A stretch of 64,000 nt of DNA from Candidatus Leptofilum gracile (lineage in GTDB: Bacteria > Chloroflexota > Anaerolineae > Promineifilales > Promineifilaceae), in contig JADJOJ010000005.1 in NCBI GenBank assembly GCA_016713825.1, positions 62,001 through 126,000 on the forward strand, in the 5' to 3' direction. The notes beneath the pieces were generated by a model, which saw only the letters and a list, made by a program, of their open reading frames with translations, did not search any database and was not told the DNA's origin. The position numbers and the translations under genes are program-made. Of the stretch, positions 53,145-61,136 are shown piece by piece; positions within the stretch are counted from its first letter, which is position 1; each line of letters starts with the position of its first letter.

Positions 53145-53180
53145 TTTCAGTAATTGGGTAAATTGGTAATTGGGTAATTG
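53118..53180. repeat. Tandem-word palindrome (word AATTACCC) at a gene junction
   Basis: TACTCAATTACCCAATTACT faces AGTAATTGGGTAAATTGG and a further GTAATTGGGTAATTGAG. The left arm encodes the last residues T-Q-L-P-N-Y of the dehydratase; the right arm ends at the ATG of the next gene. Confidence 0.7.
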
Positions 53181-53182
53181 AG

Positions 53183-54400
53183 ATGACAAAAGAGACCTTC
53201 ATGAGTGCCAAAGAGGCGGCGGTGATGCTGGAAATTTCGCTGCCGACGCTGTATGCGTACGTGAGTCGGGGGTTGATTCGCTCGGAGGCGGGGACGGGCA
53301 AGAGCCGGGCGCGGCGGTATGCGCGGGCGGATGTGGAGGCGCTGTTGGCCCGCAAGGCGCTGCGCCAAAATCCGGCCCAGGCGGCGGAGACGGCGCTGCA
53401 TTGGGGCACGCCGGTGCTGGCTTCGGCGGTGACGTTGATTGAGGACGGCCGTTTCTTCTATCGGGGTCACGAGGCGATTGAGTTGGCGCAAACGGCCGCA
53501 TTTGAATCGGTGGCGTCGCTGCTGTGGCGCGATCAGCTCGATGCCAGCGATTTGTTTCCACCCGAAATTCCAGAGAGCGTGGCCCAACGCCTGGTGGCTT
53601 TGCAGCCCACGTTGCAGTCGCTGCCGCTGTTTGAGCGGTTTCAGGCGGCGCTGCCCCTGCTGGCGGGGTACGATTTGGCGGCGTTTGATTTGGCGGAAAC
53701 GGCCGTTTCCCAAACCGGGGCACGGCTGCTTCATCTGCTTACCTGGGTGGCGACGGGGGAACGGCCGCAAGTTGATCTGGCGACGGCGTTGCAGCAGGCG
53801 TGGGCGCCCTCAAATCCCACCCTGCAAACGCTCATCAACAGTGCGCTTGTTTTGTGCGCCGACCATGAGCTGAACGTGTCGGCGTTTGCGGCGCGGGTGG
53901 TGGCTTCGGCGCAGGCGAGCCCGTACGGGGTGGTGCAGGCGGGGCTGGCGGCGCTGCAAGGGGCGCGGCACGGTGGCCACACGGAGCGCGTGGTGAACTT
54001 GCTGCGCGAGGCGGGCAGCGTGGCGGGGGTGCGCCCGGCGGTAGCGGCGCGGCTGCGGCGGGGTGAAAATATTCCCGGCTTTGGCCATCCGCTCTACCCG
54101 GCGGGCGATCCGCGCGGGCGCTTGCTGCTGGATTTGGTGGTGGGGGTGTTTGGGGGAGGAACGGCCGTATCCATCATCCAGGAACTGGTCCAGGTGATGG
54201 CCGAGGCCACTGGCCAACTGCCGACGATAGATTTGAGCCTGGCTGCGCTAGCTGTTGCTGCCGATTTCCCCAGAGGGGCACCGCTGGCGCTGTTTGCTTT
54301 GGGGCGCACGGCGGGCTGGCTGGGTCAGGCGATCGAGCAGTACCGCGAAGATCAGCTCATCCGCCCTCGCGCCCGGTACGTGGGCAAGCGGCCTGAATAA
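53183..54400 (+). CDS. Citrate-synthase-family protein with N-terminal HTH domain
   Basis: A 405-residue protein. Residues about 5-60 form an excisionase/MerR-like HTH (SAKEAAVMLEISLPTLYAYVSRGLI...RYARADVEALL). The rest is a citrate synthase fold with catalytic His in RHGGHTERV (about 262-270) and GFGHPLYPAGDPRG (about 294-307), and Asp in LPTIDLSLAAL near 355. The end has ALGRTAGWLGQAIEQY. HTH-citrate synthases of this type are known in several phyla; whether they bind DNA is unclear. No strong RBS precedes ATG 53183; ATG 53201 is possible. Confidence 0.8.
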   Translation: MTKETFMSAKEAAVMLEISLPTLYAYVSRGLIRSEAGTGKSRARRYARADVEALLARKALRQNPAQAAETALHWGTPVLASAVTLIEDGRFFYRGHEAIELAQTAAFESVASLLWRDQLDASDLFPPEIPESVAQRLVALQPTLQSLPLFERFQAALPLLAGYDLAAFDLAETAVSQTGARLLHLLTWVATGERPQVDLATALQQAWAPSNPTLQTLINSALVLCADHELNVSAFAARVVASAQASPYGVVQAGLAALQGARHGGHTERVVNLLREAGSVAGVRPAVAARLRRGENIPGFGHPLYPAGDPRGRLLLDLVVGVFGGGTAVSIIQELVQVMAEATGQLPTIDLSLAALAVAADFPRGAPLALFALGRTAGWLGQAIEQYREDQLIRPRARYVGKRPE

Positions 54401-54407
54401 TTTTTGC

Positions 54408-54530
54408 CACAGAGAAGAGAGTTCATGAATGGGCACACCAACACAAAATTAAAGGGACACAGATGAACACAGATTTTCACAGATTTTTTCTCTGCGTTCT
54501 CCGCGTTCTTTGCGGTTAATTTATTTTGGT
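54408..54530. repeat. Dispersed CACAGATG/TTTGCGG word cluster
   Basis: The spacer is made of GACACAGATGAACACAG, ATTTTCACAGATTTTT and CTGCGTTCTCCGCGTTC-type words (54455-54525). Related words occur at 5145-5185, 17285-17450, 21941-21963, 36070-36165 and 62940-62975. They do not code for protein. At 5145-5185 they are read as part of the M23 leader. Confidence 0.55.
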
Positions 54531-54570
54531 ACGAGAAAACACCTAAACACTTTGTCTCTGCTGTGGCCAA

Positions 54571-55638
54571 TCATTCTTCGTGGGTATGGCGATGGGTGAG
54601 GTCGGGCAGGTGGTGGTGATCGTGCGCCACTGGCTCATGCGGGTGCGCGTGGGCGTGGGCGCCGCTGGCTGGTGCGCCATCGTGCGTGTGGGTGTGGTGC
54701 GCATCCTCGTGGCTGTGCCAATGGTCATGGAAGGTGGCGGAATGGGCGTGGTAATGGCTGTGCTCCTCGTTCACCAGGTAAATTGCGCCGCCAATCATTA
54801 GGGGCAGAGCCAACAAGAAGAGCAAGCTGGGCGTTTCGCTAAACAGCAGCAAGGAAAGGAGCACCCCGGCAATTGGCGCGGTGCTGAACAGGGCGCTGGT
54901 GCGGGCCGCCCCCAGGTGGCGCATCCCGCGAATAAACAGGGTGATGCTGAGCCCGTAGCTGAGGCTGCCCAACAGCAGCGCCCCCAACATGATGCGCAGG
55001 CTCGGCAGCGCGTTCCCCAACAGCATGGCCAGCAGCAGCGAAAACAAACCGGCTGCCAACCCTTTGACGATGACGATGGTGAGGGGGTCTTTGCCGGAGA
55101 TGTTGCGGGTAAAATTATTGTCGATGCCCCAGAGGACACAGGCGAGCAGAATGCCGAGCGCGCCAAAGGAAAAGCCCCAGCTGCTGCCGGGGGAATAAGA
55201 AAGCAAAATGGTGGCAGCGGTGATGGTGATGATGGCCGCCCAGGCGCGTCGGGTGACGGCTTCTTTGAAGGCGAAGGCGGCGATGAGCGTGGTGGCGACG
55301 CCTTCAAAATTGAGCAAAAGGGAGGCGGTGGCTGCGGCCGTTTCGCGCAGGCTAAACAATAGAACAATCGGGGCGGCGATTCCACCTGCCACAATGGCCC
55401 CAGCCAGCCAGGGAATATCTTCTTTGCCGATGGGGGTTTCGGGGGGAACGGCCGTTCCCCACACCCGTTGGCCCAGCTTCAGCAGCAGCAGCCCCAACCC
55501 GCTGCCCAGGTAAAGGAAAGCGGCTAACGCCACTGGCTCTACTTCGCCTAAAAACAGTTTGGACAGCGGGGCGCTCATGCCAAAGAGGGCGGCGGCGGCC
55601 AACGCTTGCAAAAATGGGGCGAGATTTTGTTTGTTCAT
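54571..55638 (-). CDS. EamA-family transporter with His-rich C-terminal tail
   Basis: 355 residues from ATG 55638; an upstream extension to 55830 overlaps the divergent gene and is rejected. Ten TM helices in two EamA repeats (about 5-140 and 150-285). The last ~65 residues are cytoplasmic or external and very rich in His (HSHYHAHSATFHDHWHSH, then several more HxH groups), a metal-binding tail like those of some Ni, Co or Zn transporters. EamA proteins usually export metabolites; metal transport or metal sensing is inferred only from the tail. A divergent promoter lies upstream. Confidence 0.82.
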   Translation of the reverse strand: MNKQNLAPFLQALAAAALFGMSAPLSKLFLGEVEPVALAAFLYLGSGLGLLLLKLGQRVWGTAVPPETPIGKEDIPWLAGAIVAGGIAAPIVLLFSLRETAAATASLLLNFEGVATTLIAAFAFKEAVTRRAWAAIITITAATILLSYSPGSSWGFSFGALGILLACVLWGIDNNFTRNISGKDPLTIVIVKGLAAGLFSLLLAMLLGNALPSLRIMLGALLLGSLSYGLSITLFIRGMRHLGAARTSALFSTAPIAGVLLSLLLFSETPSLLFLLALPLMIGGAIYLVNEEHSHYHAHSATFHDHWHSHEDAHHTHTHDGAPASGAHAHAHPHEPVAHDHHHLPDLTHRHTHEE

Positions 55639-55644
55639 GCGTCG

Positions 55645-55702
55645 ATCATAGCACCGACCGACAGAATGACCATTGACGAAACGAGCCTTTTCTGCCCATA
55701 AT
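55645..55702. promoter_or_regulatory. Back-to-back promoters, both leaderless
   Basis: Minus strand: TGGTCA (55672-55667), 16 bases, TATGAT (55650-55645), six bases to ATG 55638. Plus strand: TTGACG (55673-55678), 18 bases, CATAAT (55697-55702), six bases to ATG 55709. The two -35 boxes abut, so the whole 70-bp spacer serves both genes. Confidence 0.5.
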
Positions 55703-55708
55703 GCCCCC

Positions 55709-55969
55709 ATGTTTACTTCTTTGCGACGCGTGATTTTGCCGGCAACGGCCGTTCTCTGCCTCCTCATTGGGCTGTTTTGGCTCTGGTTTTGGTACGAATT
55801 TAGCCTGAAGTGGGCGCTGAATGACCGCATGCCGGGGCCGGGCGATACGGCCGTTGTCTTTTACGGCAGCGGCGTGGCTGAGCTAGGTTTTCTGGCGTTT
55901 GGCTGGCTGCTGTTGGCAATTATTTTGTACGTGCTCCACCGCCGCTGGCGCGTGCGCGAGCAGAGATGA
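55709..55969 (+). CDS. Small two-TM membrane protein
   Basis: 86 residues from ATG 55709, directly behind a promoter. TM helices at about 8-29 and 56-76 flank an external loop (NDRMPGPGDTAVVFYGSGVAE), and a basic cytoplasmic tail (HRRWRVREQR) ends it. No family recognised. A small GGAGATTGG palindrome follows before the kinase gene. Confidence 0.6.
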   Translation: MFTSLRRVILPATAVLCLLIGLFWLWFWYEFSLKWALNDRMPGPGDTAVVFYGSGVAELGFLAFGWLLLAIILYVLHRRWRVREQR

Positions 55970-56057
55970 GGAGATTGGCGTAGTCTCCAATCTCTAATCT
56001 CCCATCCCCCTTTTTGCAACCGTTTTCCCCCCAACCCATTCCGCAATACAATAAATC

Positions 56058-58265
56058 ATGGCAAACTTAAATCTTCTTCACCGATTTTCCCCGCTGCAAG
56101 ACGAAACGGTGCAGCTAAACCTGGATGATTTGCGCGGACGGCTGGCGCAGCGGTTGGCGCTGCTGGCGCTGGTTGTGGCCCAATTCTTCATTTTATTTTA
56201 CGAATCTGGCCAGGCGTTTCCGCTGCCCGCGATAGGTTTTTGGCTGTTGCTAACGGCCGTTGCCGTCGGTGCCCTCTCGCTTTCTGGGCGCAAACCCCGG
56301 CTGGCGCGCCATTTGCTGGTGTGGGGGTTAACGGCCGTTCTGCTCTTTGCCATGTTTTTTTTGCCCGCGCCCTGGCTGCCGTTTGTGGGCGTGCTGCTCA
56401 TCTTTTGCCAGGCGATGCTGGTGCAGGGGAGTGAATTTGTGACCGGGGCGGCGATGGCGGGAACGGCCGTTTACCTGGCCACTGTTCAAAATTACCCCTA
56501 CCCGCTGGCCGGCGTGCTTACCAACCTCCCTTTGGCGGTGGTGATTGCCTGGCTGACGATTCGGGCGCTGTACACCGCCCTGGATTGGCTGAGCAAAACC
56601 CAGCGCCGCGCCGAGCAGCTGCTAGACGTGACCCGCAGCCAGCAGGCCGAACTGCGCAGCGCCGTCAAATCACTGCAAATCACCAACGAGGCGCGGCTTC
56701 AGGCGGAGCGGGAACTGCTCATCGCCAACAAGCAGGCGCGGGAAAGCCAGCGGATGAAGGAGCAGTTTGCCGCCAACATTAGTCACGAATTCCGCACGCC
56801 GCTGAGCATCATTTTAGGGTTTAGCGAGGTGATGTACCTGTCGCCAGAGGTGTATGGTTCCACCGCCATGCCGCCCAAGCTGTACCGCGACGTGAGCCAA
56901 ATTTACCGCAACAGCCGCCATCTCATGAGCATGATCGATGACATTCTAGACCTGTCTCACTTTGAAATGACCGGCTTCACCCTGAATAAGGAACCAACCG
57001 ATTTAGAACCGCTGCTGCAAGAGTCGCTCAGCATGGTGGGCGATCTGTTTCGCAACGATGCGGTTACGCTGCTGGCCGAAATCGAGCCAAACTTGCCGCT
57101 GCTAGAGCTAGACCGCACCCGCATGCGCCAGGTGTTCCTCAACTTGCTCAACAACGCCTGCCGCTTTACAGAGGTTGGCACCGTCACCCTGCGCGCCTTT
57201 CGGCAGGATGGCGAACTGCAAATCCAGGTGGCCGACACGGGGCCGGGCATTCCAGAGGACCAGCTGGCCCGCATTTTTACGGAGTTTTACCAGGTAGATT
57301 ATTCGCTCAGCCGCAAGCATGGCGGGGCGGGGTTGGGTTTGGCCATTTGTCATCGATTTGTGCAGGCGCACAACGGCCGTATCTGGGTCAACAGCATTTT
57401 GGGCGAAGGGGCCACCTTCACCCTCGCGCTGCCCATCGAAGAGCTGTCACCCGGCGGCCGCCTCTACCACACCGGATACCTGGAAGCGCAGCCCAGCCGC
57501 AAGCTGCCGCCCGTTTTCATGATCGATTCAGACCCGTCGGTAATCAGCCTGGTGCAGCGCCACCTCACCGACTACAGCATCGTCCCCCTGGCCAATGACG
57601 CGCATCTGGCTGAGCAGGTGGCGGCGCAGCATCCGGCAGCGGTGGTGTGGAACGTGGCCCCCGGAACCACGCCCCCGCTGCCACCGCTGGGGCTGCCCGT
57701 GCCCGTGATTAGCTGCTCATTGCCCAGCCGCACCTGGATGGCCGACGCTTTTGGCGCATTGGCTTGCCTGAACAAACCGATCAATTTTGAGCTGCTCAAC
57801 CGTCTTATTGACAGCCTGGACAGCGTGCAAAACATTTTGGTGGTGGACGACAACAGCGGCATTTGCCAACTGGTGGAACGCGGCCTCTCGGCCCGACCCG
57901 ACCCGCCGACCGTGCGGGTGGCCTACGATGGCGAAAGCGGCCTGAGCGCCATGCGCCAGCAGCCGCCAGATTTGCTGCTGCTGGATTTGATCATGCCGGG
58001 GTTAAACGGCCGTGAGGTGTTCGACCTGATGCAGCAGGATGAACAGTTGGCCGAAATCCCTGTCATCCTGCTCACCGCCACTGATTTTATTAGCGAGCAG
58101 TTTGCCGGGCAGACGAGCCAGCTTGTGGTGCAGCGCTCGACGTTGTTCCAGCCAGTGGAACTGCTCAACTGCATCCAACCGATTGTGAAAGCGCTCCAAC
58201 CGCAGTACGGCAACTGGCTGGCGGATGCGGCCCTGAATGGACAAACGCAGGAAATGTTGGGATGA
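56058..58265 (+). CDS. Membrane histidine kinase with a degenerate and a canonical receiver
   Basis: A 735-residue sensor with about six TM helices (28-185), a coiled coil (about 185-235), HisKA with ISHEFRTPLS (His ~243), HATPase_c with NLLNNACRF and GAGLGLAICHRFV (to ~470), a pseudo-receiver (about 490-605; FMIDSDPSV but W-N-V where the acceptor Asp should be) and a canonical receiver (about 610-720; ILVVDDNSG, LLLLDLIMPGLNG). The pseudo-receiver may bind without phosphorylation. A TACAAT lies five bases before ATG. The next gene overlaps by ATGA. Confidence 0.87.
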   Translation: MANLNLLHRFSPLQDETVQLNLDDLRGRLAQRLALLALVVAQFFILFYESGQAFPLPAIGFWLLLTAVAVGALSLSGRKPRLARHLLVWGLTAVLLFAMFFLPAPWLPFVGVLLIFCQAMLVQGSEFVTGAAMAGTAVYLATVQNYPYPLAGVLTNLPLAVVIAWLTIRALYTALDWLSKTQRRAEQLLDVTRSQQAELRSAVKSLQITNEARLQAERELLIANKQARESQRMKEQFAANISHEFRTPLSIILGFSEVMYLSPEVYGSTAMPPKLYRDVSQIYRNSRHLMSMIDDILDLSHFEMTGFTLNKEPTDLEPLLQESLSMVGDLFRNDAVTLLAEIEPNLPLLELDRTRMRQVFLNLLNNACRFTEVGTVTLRAFRQDGELQIQVADTGPGIPEDQLARIFTEFYQVDYSLSRKHGGAGLGLAICHRFVQAHNGRIWVNSILGEGATFTLALPIEELSPGGRLYHTGYLEAQPSRKLPPVFMIDSDPSVISLVQRHLTDYSIVPLANDAHLAEQVAAQHPAAVVWNVAPGTTPPLPPLGLPVPVISCSLPSRTWMADAFGALACLNKPINFELLNRLIDSLDSVQNILVVDDNSGICQLVERGLSARPDPPTVRVAYDGESGLSAMRQQPPDLLLLDLIMPGLNGREVFDLMQQDEQLAEIPVILLTATDFISEQFAGQTSQLVVQRSTLFQPVELLNCIQPIVKALQPQYGNWLADAALNGQTQEMLG

Positions 58266-59476
58266 TTGAGCTTATGATACCGCAGCCTTCTGCCCAATTT
58301 ATTGATGATGTAAAAGTTGCCCTGGAGCATCTGTACGATTTTGCTTTTTTGCAGAAGCTGGACCTGGCTTTGCAGCTGGCGGAGAGCAACAAGCGCCCCA
58401 GCCAGACGGTGGGGCATCATTTGCGGCGGGAGCTGATTGAAGCGATTGAGGCGCTAAGCCCAGAGCCAGGCGTGGCGGCCCACACGCCAGACATGCGCCA
58501 GTACAATTTGTTGCAGCTTCATTACGTGGAGGGGTTAACAGTGCAAGAGGTGGGGCAGCGGCTGGGGCTTTCTACACGGCAAACGCACCGCTCTTTGCGC
58601 AAAGCAGAGGCGAGCGTGGCCACGATTTTGTGGGCCAAGGTGCAGTCGCTGGCAACGGCCGTTCCCCCCAACGATCTTTCGGCCGCCCAACTGTCATCGG
58701 TACAGGCCGAGTTTGCCCAGCTAGAAACCACGCTGCAACCAACCGATTTGGGGCAGTTGCTGCAAGAGGCGCAAAAGGCGGTGGCTCCGCTGGCCCAGGC
58801 GCGGGCGGTTGCGTTTCAACGGGAAGCGCCGTGGCCGCGGTTGGTGGTTTCGGTGGATACGGCCGTCTCCCGTCAGCTTTTGGTCAGCCTGCTGAGCCGC
58901 CTCATTCAGGCCACGCAGCAGCAAACCATCACCATCCAGGGCACGCTGGGCGAGGAGATGGCCCAGCTGACGCTCTGGCTGCCCGCGCCACAGCCGCTGG
59001 CGCTCAATTTTGTGGCAGACAAGGTCATTGCGCCGCTGGCCGAGCGGTTGGGTTGGCTGATTGAAGTTGGCGAGGGGGAAAACGGCCGTTACCAGCTGCA
59101 ACTCCAAATTCCCCTGCACGGCCCCATCGTGCTGGTGGTGGATGACAACCAGGGCCTGGTGGAGCTGCTGGAGCGGTACCTGACAGGCCACAACTGCCGG
59201 GTCATCGCCGCCAACAGCGGCAAAGAAGGGCTGGAAATCCTCAGCCGCACCACGCCGGATGCCATCATTCTGGATGCCATGATGCCAGACGTGAGCGGCT
59301 GGGATGTGCTGCAAACAATAAGAACGCGGGTGGAAACGGCCGTAACCCCCGTCATCATCTGCTCCGTCTTCAACGACCCGGAGCTGGCCTACGCCCTGGG
59401 CGCGTCCCACTTCATCTCCAAACCCGTCAGCCGGGACCAAATCTTGACCGCCTTGCGGCAGTTGAAAGTGGTTTGA
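58262..59476 (+). CDS. Sigma-4-like HTH regulator with kinase-core-like middle and C-terminal receiver
   Basis: A 404-residue protein coupled by ATGA to the upstream kinase. The HTH (about 80-120) reads YNLLQLHYVEGLTVQEVGQRLGLSTRQTHRSL, as in sigma-70 region 4 or ECF-like regulators. The middle (about 165-285) has strands and helices reminiscent of a HATPase core (SVDTAVSRQLLVSLLSRLIQ) but lacks clear N, G1 and G2 boxes. The receiver (about 288-403) is complete: LVVDDNQGL, Asp ~338 in IILDAMMPD, Lys in FISKPVS. Having the receiver last and the DNA-binding part first is unusual. It is the probable target of the kinase. Confidence 0.75.
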   Translation: MIELMIPQPSAQFIDDVKVALEHLYDFAFLQKLDLALQLAESNKRPSQTVGHHLRRELIEAIEALSPEPGVAAHTPDMRQYNLLQLHYVEGLTVQEVGQRLGLSTRQTHRSLRKAEASVATILWAKVQSLATAVPPNDLSAAQLSSVQAEFAQLETTLQPTDLGQLLQEAQKAVAPLAQARAVAFQREAPWPRLVVSVDTAVSRQLLVSLLSRLIQATQQQTITIQGTLGEEMAQLTLWLPAPQPLALNFVADKVIAPLAERLGWLIEVGEGENGRYQLQLQIPLHGPIVLVVDDNQGLVELLERYLTGHNCRVIAANSGKEGLEILSRTTPDAIILDAMMPDVSGWDVLQTIRTRVETAVTPVIICSVFNDPELAYALGASHFISKPVSRDQILTALRQLKVV

Positions 59477-59540
59477 GCCAACTGTTGGGCAAACTGCCCA
59501 AATATGGCACACTCATGTCATACAGTTGGCCCAAATCCCC

Positions 59541-59570
59541 TTGAATCGCGCTCTCCCCATTTGCTATAGT
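59541..59570 (+). promoter_or_regulatory. Promoter of the sugar ABC operon
   Basis: TTGAAT (59541-59546), 18 bases and TATAGT (59565-59570), followed by a ~140-base leader and GAGGAG before ATG 59712. Confidence 0.45.
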
Positions 59571-59711
59571 TGCGGAACTTCTTGTATTTGGGCAGCATGC
59601 TTCTTTTGCCCAACGCCGTAACCAATCATTATTTACCCACATGCAAAAGCCCTGGTTTCTTGCAATGGACAAATAACCAAACCCCGCTTTTGCACAAAAT
59701 GAGGAGAGAAC

Positions 59712-61067
59712 ATGTCACGTAAATTTACCCCTTTTATCCTTTTGCTCCTGTTCGCCATGCTGTTGGCCGCCTGTGGTGGCTCCGCTGATGAACCAGAAGC
59801 AGCCGACACCGATACCGCCGATACCGCATCAACCGATGAAGCAATGGACGAAGAAATGGCCGACGAAGAAATGGCTGATGAAGAGATGGCCCAATCTGTT
59901 GAGGTCTTCTCCTGGTGGACCGGTGGTGGTGAAGCAGCTGGCCTGGAGGCGATGATTGGCGTATTTGCCGAAAAATACCCCGACATCGCCTTTGAAAATG
60001 CGGCCGTTGCCGGTGGTGCTGGCACCAACGCCCGCGCCGTGTTGGCCACCCGCCTTCAGGCAGGCGACGCCCCCGACAGTTGGCAAGGCCACGCGGGCCA
60101 AGAGCTGATCGGCACCTACGTTGCTGCCGACCAACTAGAACCCGTTAACTTCCTCTTTGAAGAAAATGGCTGGCTGGAAGTTATGCCCGAAACGCTTATC
60201 CCCCTGATTTCTCAGGATGGCAACATCTACTCCGTACCGGTGAACATCCATCGCGCCAACGTGCTGTGGTACAACCCCACCATTTTGTCCGAAAACGGCA
60301 TCGATGCACCCGCCTCTTTGGATGAATGGTTTGCCGCCATGGACGCTCTGCAAGCCGCTGGCATGGATGCCCCGTTGGCTATGGGTGAGCAATGGACCGC
60401 TTTGCACCTCTTTGAAACCGTTGCGCTGGCTTCCTTAGGCCCAGATGCCTACGAAGCTTTGTGGGATGGCTCTGGTGATTGGGGCAGCGCTGAGGTAACG
60501 GCCGCTCTTGAAGATTTCGCCAAAGTGCTCACCTACGTCAACAGCGACGCCTCCGCCCTGAGCTGGCAAGATGCTGCCCAGCTGGTTGTCAATGGCGACG
60601 CCGCCTTCAACGTGATGGGTGACTGGGCCGAAGGCTACTTCCGCGAAATCGGCTTCGAGCCGAACACGGGCTACGGCTGGGCGGCAGTGCCCGGTACCGG
60701 TGGCAACTTCCAGTTCCTGTCCGACAGCTTCGTGCTGCCCAAGGGCGCACCGCATCGTGACGCCGCCATTGCCTGGCTCACCGTCGCTGGCTCCATCGAA
60801 GGGCAAGACGCCTTCAACCCGGTCAAAGGCTCCATCCCCGCCCGCAGCGATGCCGACCGCAGCCTGTACGGCGAATACCTGCTCTCCGCCATGGACGACT
60901 GGGCCAGCAACCGCGTTGTCGGTAGCCTGACCCACGGCGTCGTAGCCAACGATGCCTGGAAGTCAGAAATTGACACCGCTCTGGGTCTCTTCCTGGCCGA
61001 CGGCAGCATAGAGAACTTCCAAACCGCTCTGGTTGCGGGCTGCGCCTCTTCTGGCCCCTGCCAATAA
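59712..61067 (+). CDS. Sugar ABC importer substrate-binding lipoprotein (family 1)
   Basis: A 451-residue protein. The signal peptide ends in LLAACGG with lipid-modified Cys21. An acidic linker includes the tandem D-E-E-M-A repeats (about 48-60). The binding domain starts at VEVFSWWTGGGEAAGLEAM and continues with WQGHAGQEL, VPVNIHRANVLWYNP and FNVMGDWAEGY, as in glucose/mannose-type family 1 binding proteins. It delivers a sugar to the two permeases downstream. No ACGGCCGT palindrome occurs in this operon. No ATPase gene is nearby, so a shared MsmX-like ATPase is likely. Confidence 0.9.
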   Translation: MSRKFTPFILLLLFAMLLAACGGSADEPEAADTDTADTASTDEAMDEEMADEEMADEEMAQSVEVFSWWTGGGEAAGLEAMIGVFAEKYPDIAFENAAVAGGAGTNARAVLATRLQAGDAPDSWQGHAGQELIGTYVAADQLEPVNFLFEENGWLEVMPETLIPLISQDGNIYSVPVNIHRANVLWYNPTILSENGIDAPASLDEWFAAMDALQAAGMDAPLAMGEQWTALHLFETVALASLGPDAYEALWDGSGDWGSAEVTAALEDFAKVLTYVNSDASALSWQDAAQLVVNGDAAFNVMGDWAEGYFREIGFEPNTGYGWAAVPGTGGNFQFLSDSFVLPKGAPHRDAAIAWLTVAGSIEGQDAFNPVKGSIPARSDADRSLYGEYLLSAMDDWASNRVVGSLTHGVVANDAWKSEIDTALGLFLADGSIENFQTALVAGCASSGPCQ

Positions 61068-61086
61068 GCTAAACTGAATTGAAATG

Positions 61087-61120
61087 GGGGTAGGCGCAAA
61101 AATTGTGCCTACCCCTTTTT
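61087..61120 (+). terminator. Internal terminator/attenuator between binding protein and permeases
   Basis: GGGGTAGGC and GCCTACCCC form a 9-bp stem followed by TTTTT, 20 bp after the binding-protein stop. Partial read-through would make the binding protein more abundant than the permeases. Confidence 0.8.
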
Positions 61121-61136
61121 AATGTAAGGAGTTCCG

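Noticed and set aside
55639..55830. N-terminal extension of the EamA gene
   Set aside because: It covers the divergent promoter and the start of the neighbouring gene; ATG 55638 has a promoter six bases upstream and begins a typical first TM helix.
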